Assembly: GCA_002313925.1 (NCBI GenBank)
Contig: DCAZ01000090.1
Location: forward strand, 1 to 14,895
Direction of reading: 5' to 3'
Source: Gemmatimonadales bacterium UBA1120
Lineage (GTDB): Bacteria > Gemmatimonadota > Gemmatimonadetes > Longimicrobiales > Gaopeijiaceae
Length of the DNA: 14,895 nucleotides
Position numbers and translations under genes: made by a program. Under the pieces are notes generated by a model. It was not told the DNA's origin. It saw only the letters and a program-made list of their open reading frames with translations, and did not search any database. Position 1 is the stretch's first letter. Each line of letters opens with the position of its first letter. This document shows positions 1 to 7,268 of this stretch, piece by piece.

Positions 1-2
1 CC

Positions 3-950
3 GTGAGCACGGCAGGCAGTACCGTGAACCGCTTCTGTAGCTCTGGGCTTCAAGCGATCGCGATTGCCGCTAACCGCGTTGTCCTGGATGGTGTTCCAAT
101 TGCAGCCGCTGGAGGTGTCGAGTCAATCAGCCTGGTCCAGAATAATCTGAACCAACTGCACTGGAACGAGGACTGGTTAACAGAACACAAGCCAGATCTA
201 TGGATGAGCATGCTCGACACCGCAGAGGTGGTCGCCAAAAGATACGGGGTCGACCGTGAGAGCCAGGACGAGTACGCGCTTACGAGTCAGCAGCGCACAG
301 CAACTGCTCAGACGCAGGGCTATTTTGACGAAGAGATCGTGCCATTAACGGCAACTAAGCTGGTCACTGACAAGGAGACTGGTGCGACCCATGAAGAGCA
401 GGTCACCCTAACCAAAGACGAGGGCAACCGACCGAACACAACGGCAGGAGGCTTGGCGGCGCTTCACCCCGTGATGGGTGAGGACAAAACCGTGACCGCA
501 GGTAACGCTTCCCAACTCTCTGATGGTGCATCAGCATGTATTGTCGTAGAAGCACGAGAGGCTGAGCGCCGCGGGCTAGAGCCGCTGGGGATCTTCCGTG
601 GCCTAGCCGTCGCAGGATGCGAGCCTGACGAGATGGGGATCGGTCCCATCTTAGCAGTACCGCGATTGCTCGAACGCACTGGTATGAAGATGGATGATAT
701 AGACCTCTGGGAATTGAACGAAGCCTTCGCTGTCCAGGTCGTATACTGCCGAGACCAGCTTGGCATCCCGTCCGAGCGCTTGAACGTCAACGGAGGTTCG
801 ATCTCAATCGGCCATCCGTTTGGAATGACAGGTGCTCGGTTGGCAGGGCACGCATTGATCGAGGGACGACGCCGGGGAGCCCGCCATGTTGTTGTGACAA
901 TGTGTGTCGGCGGCGGGATGGGTGTCGCAGGCCTCTTTGAAGTCGTCTGA
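3..950 (+). CDS. 3-ketoacyl-CoA thiolase / acetyl-CoA acyltransferase, 5'-truncated by window edge
   Basis: This is a thiolase-superfamily enzyme that cleaves 3-ketoacyl-CoA with CoA, or condenses acyl-CoAs in the reverse direction, in the cytoplasm. The nucleophilic Cys lies at visible residue 12 in NRFCSSG. NEAFA follows (Asn239), then GHPFGMTGAR (His271) and CVGGGMG near the C-terminus (Cys301). The spacings Cys-Asn 227, Cys-His 259 and Cys-Cys 289 match those I recall for Zoogloea thiolase (Cys89, Asn316, His348, Cys378). The catalytic set is therefore complete, and about 77 N-terminal residues lie upstream of the window. The GTG at base 3 is an internal Val codon, not a start. The VNRFCSSG form resembles FadA/FadI-type degradative thiolases, but the chain-length preference cannot be read. 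An SDR gene follows after 16 bases, suggesting one transcript for beta-oxidation-like metabolism. Confidence 0.95.
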   Translation: MSTAGSTVNRFCSSGLQAIAIAANRVVLDGVPIAAAGGVESISLVQNNLNQLHWNEDWLTEHKPDLWMSMLDTAEVVAKRYGVDRESQDEYALTSQQRTATAQTQGYFDEEIVPLTATKLVTDKETGATHEEQVTLTKDEGNRPNTTAGGLAALHPVMGEDKTVTAGNASQLSDGASACIVVEAREAERRGLEPLGIFRGLAVAGCEPDEMGIGPILAVPRLLERTGMKMDDIDLWELNEAFAVQVVYCRDQLGIPSERLNVNGGSISIGHPFGMTGARLAGHALIEGRRRGARHVVVTMCVGGGMGVAGLFEVV

Positions 951-966
951 CAGCGCAGGAGCAACA

Positions 967-1743
967 ATGGACCTTCAGGGACGTGCAGCCGTAGTCACGG
1001 GAGGCGGACGCGGTATCGGGAGTGCCATCGCCCGGATCCTGGCCGAAAACGGGGCAACCGTCGTAGTCAGTGCCAGGTCAGTGGACGAAATCGAAAGCGT
1101 AGCGAAGAGCTTACAATCCGAGGGGTATGAGGCTCATGCAATTCCGTGCGACGTAGCCGACGAAACCAGCGTCGAAATGATGGCTCAAGAAGCCTCAAAG
1201 CGGTTCGGCGACATCGACATCGTGGTGAACAACGCAGGTATTGCTCGTTCCAACCCAGTCAAAGGGCTCACCCTCAAAGAGTGGGATAGAATCCTTTCAG
1301 TTAACGCCACCGGGACGTTCCTCTGCACCAGAGCTTTCCTGGGAGGCATGATCGAGCGAGGCTGGGGACGCGTGATCAATGTGGCATCCGTCGCTGGATT
1401 ACAGGGCGGACCATACATGGCCGCATATAGTGCTTCAAAGCACGCGCAAGTCGGGTTTACCCGGGCATTAGCTGCAGAAGTGGCAGATCAGGGGGTCACT
1501 GCTAATGCGATCTGTCCGGGCTACGTGGACACAGCCATGGCTGACAATGCAGTTACCCGCATTGTAGGCAAGACAGGGCTCTCTTACGAGGAAGCCCTGC
1601 AAAGCATCCTCGCGACAAACCCACAACAGCGTTTGATTCGCCCCGAAGAAGTGGCGCACGTCGCACTGATGCTGTGCTCCACTGACGCTGAAGGCATCAA
1701 CGGTCAATCAATTGTCATCGACGGAGGCTTAGGAGTGCACTAA
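967..1743 (+). CDS. SDR-family NAD(P)-dependent oxidoreductase (FabG / hydroxyacyl-CoA dehydrogenase-like)
   Basis: This is a classical short-chain dehydrogenase of 258 residues, the usual length, and cytoplasmic. Visible motifs are the Rossmann glycine motif TGGGRGIG (11-18), NNAG (88-91), structural Asn113, catalytic Ser141, Tyr154 and Lys158 (YSASK), and the PG motif at 184-185. The start is the ATG preceded by AGGAG at 957-961 with a 5-base spacer. The frame is open further upstream, but that part overlaps the thiolase end and has no homology. The second basic residue after the glycine motif is not obvious, so NADH versus NADPH preference is uncertain. The C-terminal part (RLIRPEEVA, then GQSIVIDGG) resembles 3-hydroxybutyrate and 3-hydroxyacyl-CoA dehydrogenases. 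Next to a thiolase, the likely job is oxidation of a 3-hydroxyacyl-CoA or reduction of a 3-ketoacyl-CoA; that is inference from context. Confidence 0.93.
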   Translation: MDLQGRAAVVTGGGRGIGSAIARILAENGATVVVSARSVDEIESVAKSLQSEGYEAHAIPCDVADETSVEMMAQEASKRFGDIDIVVNNAGIARSNPVKGLTLKEWDRILSVNATGTFLCTRAFLGGMIERGWGRVINVASVAGLQGGPYMAAYSASKHAQVGFTRALAAEVADQGVTANAICPGYVDTAMADNAVTRIVGKTGLSYEEALQSILATNPQQRLIRPEEVAHVALMLCSTDAEGINGQSIVIDGGLGVH

Positions 1744-1772
1744 TTGCGTTGATATCCATGACATCAAATTTT

Positions 1773-1824
1773 ACCGGAAATGGTTCCACCCTGAATGAAC
1801 GCTTCCGGTTCATTCCGAACGGAA
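1773..1824 (+). promoter_or_regulatory. Leader of the serine hydrolase gene with mutually exclusive hairpins
   Basis: The 92 bases between the SDR stop and the hydrolase start hold overlapping complementary segments. Hairpin A is a perfect 8-base stem: GAATGAAC (1793-1800) with GTTCATTC (1808-1815), loop of 7. Hairpin B pairs TTCC (1803-1806) and GTTC (1808-1811) with GAAC (1817-1820) and GGAA (1821-1824), with one bulged G. A third option pairs ACCGGAA (1773-1779) with TTCCGGT (1803-1809). B would cover the first bases of the purine-rich ribosome binding site; A would leave it free. No T-run follows, so it is not a classical terminator. Regulation of translation, or an operator, is inference. 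Confidence 0.4.
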
Positions 1825-1828
1825 AAGG
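1821..1828 (+). promoter_or_regulatory. Ribosome binding site deciding the serine hydrolase start
   Basis: The purine-rich GGAAAAGG lies 7 bases before the ATG at 1836. The longer frame could begin at TTG 1749 or ATG 1758, but neither has a comparable site. Only the 1836 start places a signal peptide at the N-terminus. Confidence 0.55.
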
Positions 1829-1835
1829 CCCAAGA

Positions 1836-3140
1836 ATGCAGAAACAGAGATGCGCGGCGGCCATCGCGTTGGCCATGCAAGCAGCACTGGTGTTCCCACT
1901 CTCTACGGCGGCACAGCGACTGCCCCGTGCTAACCCAGAGAGCGTTGGCATGTCGTCCGAACGACTTGAGTCTTTGGATGCAGTCATGCAACGCTATATC
2001 GACGCGAACATGCTGGCTGGCAGTGTGAGTCTTGTAGCAAGAGAAGGGAAGGTCGTCCACCTGAAAGCTCAGGGTGATCGTTACATAGAGGGGAACGCGC
2101 CGATGACGGACGATGCCATCTTTGTAATCATGTCGATGACCAAGCCTATCGTGAGTACTGCGCTCATGATGCTCTTTGAGGAGGGCTACTTTCTCCTAGA
2201 CGACCCAATTTCAAAGTACCTGCCGGAATTCTCTGAGAAGACGGTACTCGTCGAGACCGACGAAGGGATCCAGCGGGTACCCGCTGACAGGCCCATCACA
2301 TTCCGTCACGTGTTGAGTCACACCGCAGGTGTAGATCCTGCTCGTAATTTGCTGACACCGGAAGAACAAGCACAATCAGCGCGCAAAGCAACACTAGAAG
2401 AGACCATAGTTGCCCGGGCACCACTACCACTGGCTTTCCATCCGGGAGATGAGTGGCGCTATGGTAGTTCGACTGATTATGTGGCAATCCTGGTAGAGCG
2501 AATTTCTGGACAACGTCTTGATAAGTTTCTACAGGAGCGAATTTTCGACCCACTCGGGATGGCTGATACTCACTATAACGTGCCTGCATCCAAGGTAGAC
2601 CGAGTAACCGCCGCATATAGCCCGACAGGCCCAGGGAACACGATTGAGTTGCGGCGCGTGCCGGAAACTAGAGGACCCACATCTTACTTTGGCGGTACGG
2701 CTGGGCTTTCCTCAACAGCACCGGATTATTTCCGCTTCTCCCAAATGATCTTGAATGGTGGAGAGCTCAACGGAGTTCGTCTGCTCAGCCCGTCTACGGT
2801 CAACCTTATGATCACAAACCATACAGGTGACTTCCCCATCTACATCAAAGGCTCTGATGGATACGGTTTTGGCCTGGGGTTCAGCATGGTGACTGATCCG
2901 GCGAAAGCTCGGCAAGCCATAACACCGGGTACCTTCGGGTGGGGTGGAGCCTGGGGTACTGTCTTTTGGATTGATCCAACCGAGGAGCTAATCACTATTC
3001 TCATGGTACAAATCACCTCTTATCGCCATTTCAACATCCGTCAGGATGTCGCGAACATGGCGATGCAGGCGATTACCGAGAGCCTCTACGCTGGCCAACA
3101 GAAGATCCGTGGCTACAAGGAAATTCCACGGAGACGATAG
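1836..3140 (+). CDS. Secreted serine hydrolase, beta-lactamase (class C) / esterase family
   Basis: This is a 434-residue exported enzyme of the serine beta-lactamase-like family, which includes class C lactamases, EstB-type esterases and D-aminopeptidases. A signal peptide occupies about residues 1-26 (basic start, hydrophobic stretch, cleavage near STAAQ). The nucleophile motif SxxK is SMTK at 100-103. The second motif is YGSS at 209-212, where Tyr is the general base. HTAG lies at 162-165, and a GWGG segment at 368-371 sits where the KTG-like third motif belongs. Because the KTG box is replaced by a Gly/Trp-rich strand, an esterase or peptidase role is more likely than antibiotic hydrolysis. 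The substrate is unknown. It shares a strand with the upstream SDR, separated by a 92-base structured leader. The next gene converges 43 bases downstream. Confidence 0.93.
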   Translation: MQKQRCAAAIALAMQAALVFPLSTAAQRLPRANPESVGMSSERLESLDAVMQRYIDANMLAGSVSLVAREGKVVHLKAQGDRYIEGNAPMTDDAIFVIMSMTKPIVSTALMMLFEEGYFLLDDPISKYLPEFSEKTVLVETDEGIQRVPADRPITFRHVLSHTAGVDPARNLLTPEEQAQSARKATLEETIVARAPLPLAFHPGDEWRYGSSTDYVAILVERISGQRLDKFLQERIFDPLGMADTHYNVPASKVDRVTAAYSPTGPGNTIELRRVPETRGPTSYFGGTAGLSSTAPDYFRFSQMILNGGELNGVRLLSPSTVNLMITNHTGDFPIYIKGSDGYGFGLGFSMVTDPAKARQAITPGTFGWGGAWGTVFWIDPTEELITILMVQITSYRHFNIRQDVANMAMQAITESLYAGQQKIRGYKEIPRRR

Positions 3141-3183
3141 AGCTGTTCCTGCGTCTTACATCATCACTGTGGCCAGCACTATC

Positions 3184-4347
3184 TCACCTGCTGATCAGCC
3201 GCGGAATAAACTTTGTGAGCCCCTGGACGGGACCCACCTCACCACCGTAGACGTTGCCCTCAGCATCCACGGTCACTCCTTCACCCATCGATCCAAATCC
3301 CCCCATCCCCGATGCGCGCTCCGAGACATGCTCTGGGACGAAGTACCACACTTCTCCAGTCCTAGCACTACCTACTCTGAGCCCCTTTCTCCAACCGGGA
3401 TTGTAGTTGTCATCTGATTCTGAGTCGATTGCGTATAGAACGTCGTCCTGATCGATGAAGAGCCCGCTGATTCGACTGAACTGATACCACGTATCGAGGT
3501 AAGTGCCTTCTTGATCGAAAATCTGGATACGTCGATTGCCCCGGTCGGCTACAAACAGTCGCCCCTGTGAATCCATTGCCAACGAGTGGGGAGCCCTGAA
3601 CTCGCTAGGTCCATAGCCCCAGGAGCCCCAGGTCTTAATCAGTGTCCCATCAGGAGCAAACTTGGAGATGCGACCAATCGCATTTGGTCCCGGCTCATCT
3701 AGAAACTGAGCACCGTGTGATTCCGCCACGAAGATATCCCCGTTCGGTGCGACGAGGACGTCATTGGGGTCAGTGAAGTGTGTGGGAGGGGCACCTGTCT
3801 CACCTGGAGTGCCAAGTACGAGGAGCACTTCACCTTCCGGGCTGAACTTGATGACCGAGTGCCCCTTGCCTGCTGCGTTGGGGAAGTTTTGCAATTCCCT
3901 CGCATTTGCGGCCCGAGCGTCGACAACCCACACGTTGCCTTCGCGGTCTACGTCCATTCCGTGAGGCCAGATAATCAGCCCCGCCCCGAAACTCTGAACG
4001 ACATTACCATCCGGATCCAATTTGACGATGGGGTCTACGTCGGAACCAGCACACGAGTTGGCCCCGCATCGATCTCCAGCCCAGATATGCCTTCCGTCGA
4101 TATCGACATTGATCGCGCTTACTGATCCCCAGGTCCGGCCATCTGGGAGTGTCCCCCAATTCCGCACTGTCTCATAGGGGTTCGGGAGATAGTTCACCGG
4201 CTCAACATCAGCATGCTCAGGTGGGCCTGACGCACCACGCTGCGCCCAGACTACTCCCGGAGAAAGCGCCGACAAGGCGCACACGAGTGTGACCAGAAGG
4301 AGGAGGTTGAAACTCGAAGCCTCAAGAAGTTGGCGCGTCCTAATCAT
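3184..4347 (-). CDS. Secreted NHL-repeat beta-propeller, paralogue 1 (degenerate PAL-like)
   Basis: This is a predicted periplasmic NHL-repeat propeller of 387 residues. A signal peptide covers roughly 1-36 (long hydrophobic run, then VVWAQ). Repeats of the PDG-x-hydrophobic-V-AD/GNRRIQIF kind recur from about residue 75 to the end, consistent with six blades. Compared with peptidyl-alpha-hydroxyglycine lyase, it keeps His129 (WPHGMDVD) and His253 (APHSLAMD). The third metal-ligand position is Glu356 (MGEGVTVD), and the DGYxNSR tyrosine segment is absent. Cys94 and Cys99 (DRCGANSC) could form a disulfide. I chose the ATG at 4347 because GAGG lies 6 bases upstream on the minus strand and the signal peptide begins there; the longer frame overlaps the previous gene. 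It is the last gene of the probable operon, 85 bases after paralogue 2. The catalytic role is doubtful; a binding or scaffold role is possible. Confidence 0.9.
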   Translation of the reverse strand: MIRTRQLLEASSFNLLLLVTLVCALSALSPGVVWAQRGASGPPEHADVEPVNYLPNPYETVRNWGTLPDGRTWGSVSAINVDIDGRHIWAGDRCGANSCAGSDVDPIVKLDPDGNVVQSFGAGLIIWPHGMDVDREGNVWVVDARAANARELQNFPNAAGKGHSVIKFSPEGEVLLVLGTPGETGAPPTHFTDPNDVLVAPNGDIFVAESHGAQFLDEPGPNAIGRISKFAPDGTLIKTWGSWGYGPSEFRAPHSLAMDSQGRLFVADRGNRRIQIFDQEGTYLDTWYQFSRISGLFIDQDDVLYAIDSESDDNYNPGWRKGLRVGSARTGEVWYFVPEHVSERASGMGGFGSMGEGVTVDAEGNVYGGEVGPVQGLTKFIPRLISR

Positions 4348-4432
4348 CGAACACCTCAAATCACGAGATAACACAATCCCTGCACGAAAGTTTTGAAAAT
4401 CTGAGCTAACCCGAACGGTCATGCCAACTCCC

Positions 4433-5569
4433 CTAGTTCGTGAGTACGAGCGACCTGCCAATGAGTTTGCTTGGATCGGCGTCTGGCTTCGGAACGAACT
4501 TATCCATCCATCCGCCGTCCCAACTGGCAATATAGAGGTTGCCTTCCTGGTCCACGTCGAGCTGGTGTGGCCGCGACAACCCGCCCGCAAAGCCACCTCT
4601 CGTCCCTCCGTAAGCACCTAAGTAGTACTGGAGTTCGCCTGCCCGATTGTACTTGAGTATCCGGTTCAATCGAGCAGAGATAACCCAAACCCCATCGTTT
4701 TCATCGATAAATACACCCACCGGATCAGAAATATCTGGCCATTCTTCAATGAAATCACCGTTCTCCGTAAAAATCTGGATACGGTTATTAGTGCGATCAC
4801 CGACGTAGACACGCCGATCACGGTCGACAGCAACCCCATGAACAAGGTCGAACTGTCCGGGACCACTCCCAAGTTCCCCCCACTCCAGCACGTACTCCCC
4901 ATCCGCATTGTACTTGATGATGCGCGAATTCCAGTAGCCGTCACCGAGATAGAAGCTGCCGTCCGGAAGGAAAGCCAGCACGGCCGGGTCCCCATAGGTA
5001 AAGGGTCCTGGATTCGGGTTTGCTCGTGCCTCTGCCCGGGTCGTCGGGTGGTCAGGATCGACGAGCCTCATCACCAACTCACTACCGTCATTCGTAAATT
5101 TGAGGATCTGCATATTGACCCCCCTGCCACCGCCACGCTCAACAACCCAGACGTGGCGTTCTGGATCATAAGGGCTGATATAAACCTGGTGTGGCTTGTT
5201 CAGAATTGAGTCCCACTGGGTCCACCGCTCCACAATATTTCCGTTACGATCAGCCACCACTAGGTAATTCGTCCCACCTTCTCTCCCCTGACCTTGTGCA
5301 TTCCGGTCACCCCAAACCCCAACGATGATCCGGTCGGGGGTATCCACCGCTACACCTGATACCTCTCCCCAAGTCCAAGGCCCTTCATGATCTGGAGCTG
5401 GTTTCCACCAGTTTTCTACAGCCTCATATTCCCCCGTCCTGTCATCTCCACCTTTCGTAATAGCCCCTCGAGACCCCAGATCCTGTGCAGCTTGGTTTTC
5501 ACCTACACAGGCAGAGCAAACGATTAGTGCAACGACCAAGAGGGGTGCGCCAATGCTCTTCATCTTCAC
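4433..5569 (-). CDS. NHL-repeat propeller lipoprotein, PAL-like (paralogue 2)
   Basis: This is a predicted exported NHL propeller of 378 residues. The N-terminus is a short hydrophobic signal ending in CSAC, a plausible but non-canonical lipobox with Cys21 as the anchor. Of the three NHL paralogues here it best keeps the pattern of peptidyl-alpha-hydroxyglycine amidating lyase: His127 (KPHQVYIS), Tyr212 (DGYWNSRI), His244 (VHGVAVD) and His335 (RPHQLDVD). The spacing is close to the three zinc-ligand His and catalytic Tyr of the rat enzyme as I recall them. The ending FVPKPDADP is identical to that in paralogue 3. The strong site AAGGAGG (5574-5580) lies 4 bases before GTG 5569 and 10 before ATG 5563, so the start could be two codons later. 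It follows the quinoprotein by 40 bases. Lyase activity is inferred from motifs; no monooxygenase partner is visible here. Confidence 0.9.
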   Translation of the reverse strand: MKMKSIGAPLLVVALIVCSACVGENQAAQDLGSRGAITKGGDDRTGEYEAVENWWKPAPDHEGPWTWGEVSGVAVDTPDRIIVGVWGDRNAQGQGREGGTNYLVVADRNGNIVERWTQWDSILNKPHQVYISPYDPERHVWVVERGGGRGVNMQILKFTNDGSELVMRLVDPDHPTTRAEARANPNPGPFTYGDPAVLAFLPDGSFYLGDGYWNSRIIKYNADGEYVLEWGELGSGPGQFDLVHGVAVDRDRRVYVGDRTNNRIQIFTENGDFIEEWPDISDPVGVFIDENDGVWVISARLNRILKYNRAGELQYYLGAYGGTRGGFAGGLSRPHQLDVDQEGNLYIASWDGGWMDKFVPKPDADPSKLIGRSLVLTN

Positions 5570-5573
5570 GTTG

Positions 5574-5580
5574 CCTCCTT
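5574..5580 (-). promoter_or_regulatory. Strong Shine-Dalgarno of NHL paralogue 2
   Basis: On the minus strand this reads AAGGAGG, a full anti-SD match and the strongest in the window. It sits 4 bases from GTG 5569 and 10 bases from ATG 5563, so it does not settle which codon is used. Its strength suggests this gene is translated independently at a high rate inside the operon. Confidence 0.7.
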
Positions 5581-5609
5581 AGAAAGTGGAGTTCCATGGC
5601 AAACGCTCA

Positions 5610-7268
5610 TTAGTCGCGCAGCCCGAAGGTTACCAGTGTGTGACCGGAGATCACCGACACATATTGTTCACCATTCATCATAAATGTGATCGGTGCCATC
5701 ACGATCTGCGCTCCGAGGCTCGCCTTCCACAATAATTCTCCAGTTCGTGCATCAAGTGCATGGAAGTAACCCTCACGGCCACCTGTGAATAACAGGTCTG
5801 AGGCTGTTGTCAGCATACCACTGTCGCTGACATCAAATTGCTCGAATCTCCATTTTGCTTCGCCCGTGTGAGGGTCAAGTGCGAGTATAGCACCGCGCCC
5901 TACTTCATCTGTCCAGTTGTTGATCGGCGATGTTCGACCAATACCGATAGTCGGAGCACCCGGTACCGGTGTCAGCACGCTGAAGCCGCCGCCAAGGAAC
6001 ATCCGGCCCGGCTGATATTGCGACTCTTCTTTTTCATAAATCGTGGCGTAATCTTCCCAGGCGGATACATAGAACAGTCCTGTTCGCGGGCTATACGAAG
6101 GAGGGTACCAGTTCGTACCACCCTGATTACCGGGCCAAGTCGGTGACCCCGGCGGCTGAGGTGTTGGTATGGGTCTTCCGTTTTCATCGAGTCCACTCGA
6201 CCAGTTCACCTTCACAAATGGTGTGCCTGAGAGAAACTCTCCAGTAACACGATCAAGCACATAGAAATACCCATTGCGGTTTGCCCAAAGCATCAGCTTA
6301 GATGGCACTCCGTTCCAGTCCATATCGGCCAGTATAGGAACCTGAACCGAGTCATAGTCATAGCCATCATTAGGCGTGAATTGGAAGTACCACTTCAATT
6401 CACCTGTATCCGCATCGAGAGCAACAACAGCATCAGAATACAAGTTGTCTCCAGGACGCTGATCAGCATTCCAGTCAGGTCCAGGATTCCCGACACCCCA
6501 GTAGGTCAGATTCAGCTCTGGATCATACGAGCCGGTGATCCACACCGGCGCGCCGCCATGCTCCCAATCATCACCACTCCACGTATCGTGTCCAGGCTCG
6601 CCCGGTCCGGGAATGGTGTAGAAACGCCAAGCCTCTTCACCGGTGTCCACATCGTACGCAACAACAAAACCACGAATACCGAACTCTCCGCCCCCAACAC
6701 CGACAATTACTTTGTCCTTCACGACAAGCGGTGCCATCGTAATCGAGTAGCCAAGATTTTCGTCTCCTACCTCGACATTCCATAGTGGCTGGCCATTCGT
6801 TGCATCAAGCGCGATGAGGTGGGCATCCAATGTGCCCATGAACACCTTGTCATCGAGCACTGCCACCCCACGGTTGTTCGCACCACAGCAGACCCTTGCA
6901 TCCTCAGATGGTGTGTGCCGATAAAGCCAGAAGACCCTCCCAGTGGCTGCATCCACCGCCATGACATCATTGGGTCGCTCGGTGACATACATAATCCCGT
7001 CGATAACGATCGGGTTAGACTGCCAGGCCCCAAACACCTGATTTTGGAGCATCCATTTTAGCTCGAGGTTATCGACGTTCGAGGGGGTGATCTGGCGAAG
7101 CCCACTGTAGCGTTGACTTGAATACGTGCCGTTATATGTAAGCCAGTTCTCTGGTTCGTCTGCGGCACCTAGGATCCTATCGTATGAGACCTGAGCGCTG
7201 AGATGATCTGACGCCCAAGGCCCTACCAGAACCGATAATACCAGTAACACTAGCTGAAGCGTTTTCAT
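5610..7268 (-). CDS. PQQ-dependent alcohol dehydrogenase-type quinoprotein with lanthanide-type Asp pair
   Basis: This is a periplasmic quinoprotein dehydrogenase of the methanol/ethanol dehydrogenase family, oxidising alcohols or aldehydes and passing electrons to a c-type cytochrome. It has 552 residues, slightly shorter than typical MxaF/XoxF, and a signal peptide of about 26 residues ending LSAQ. Eight-bladed propeller repeats of the ALDAxTGxxxW type run throughout. Visible functional residues are the adjacent cysteines Cys127-Cys128 (RVCCGANNRG, vicinal disulfide), Glu195 (GGGEFGIRG, metal ligand) and Asn261 (GVGNPGPDWN, metal ligand). Asp304 (GYDYDSV) is the catalytic base, with Asp306 two residues later. 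That second Asp is the hallmark of lanthanide-binding XoxF/ExaF-type enzymes; calcium enzymes usually have Ala or Ser there. The ATG overlaps the stop of the upstream cytochrome gene (ATGA). No PQQ synthesis genes are in the window. The substrate is unknown. Confidence 0.95.
   Translation of the reverse strand: MKTLQLVLLVLSVLVGPWASDHLSAQVSYDRILGAADEPENWLTYNGTYSSQRYSGLRQITPSNVDNLELKWMLQNQVFGAWQSNPIVIDGIMYVTERPNDVMAVDAATGRVFWLYRHTPSEDARVCCGANNRGVAVLDDKVFMGTLDAHLIALDATNGQPLWNVEVGDENLGYSITMAPLVVKDKVIVGVGGGEFGIRGFVVAYDVDTGEEAWRFYTIPGPGEPGHDTWSGDDWEHGGAPVWITGSYDPELNLTYWGVGNPGPDWNADQRPGDNLYSDAVVALDADTGELKWYFQFTPNDGYDYDSVQVPILADMDWNGVPSKLMLWANRNGYFYVLDRVTGEFLSGTPFVKVNWSSGLDENGRPIPTPQPPGSPTWPGNQGGTNWYPPSYSPRTGLFYVSAWEDYATIYEKEESQYQPGRMFLGGGFSVLTPVPGAPTIGIGRTSPINNWTDEVGRGAILALDPHTGEAKWRFEQFDVSDSGMLTTASDLLFTGGREGYFHALDARTGELLWKASLGAQIVMAPITFMMNGEQYVSVISGHTLVTFGLRD

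Noticed and set aside
464..967. Minus-strand open frame of 167 codons antisense to the thiolase
   Set aside because: It mirrors a thiolase with a complete set of catalytic motifs, has no recognisable domain, and reads as Ser/Arg/Pro-rich translation typical of an antisense shadow.
1836..3140. Calling the serine hydrolase an antibiotic-resistance class C beta-lactamase
   Set aside because: SxxK and Tyr motifs are present, but the KTG box is replaced by a GWGG-type segment, and the context is metabolic, so an esterase or peptidase is more likely.
3141..3183. Possible bidirectional terminator between convergent genes
   Set aside because: The 43 bases hold no stable stem followed by a T-run on either strand.
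4348..4432. Internal terminator between NHL2 and NHL1
   Set aside because: An AT-rich patch (TTTTGAAAA) is present, but there is no GC-rich stem, so I left the two genes in one operon.
4348..4617. N-terminal extension of NHL1 by 90 codons
   Set aside because: It overlaps the end of NHL2 and would bury a clear signal peptide that begins at 4347 with its own Shine-Dalgarno.
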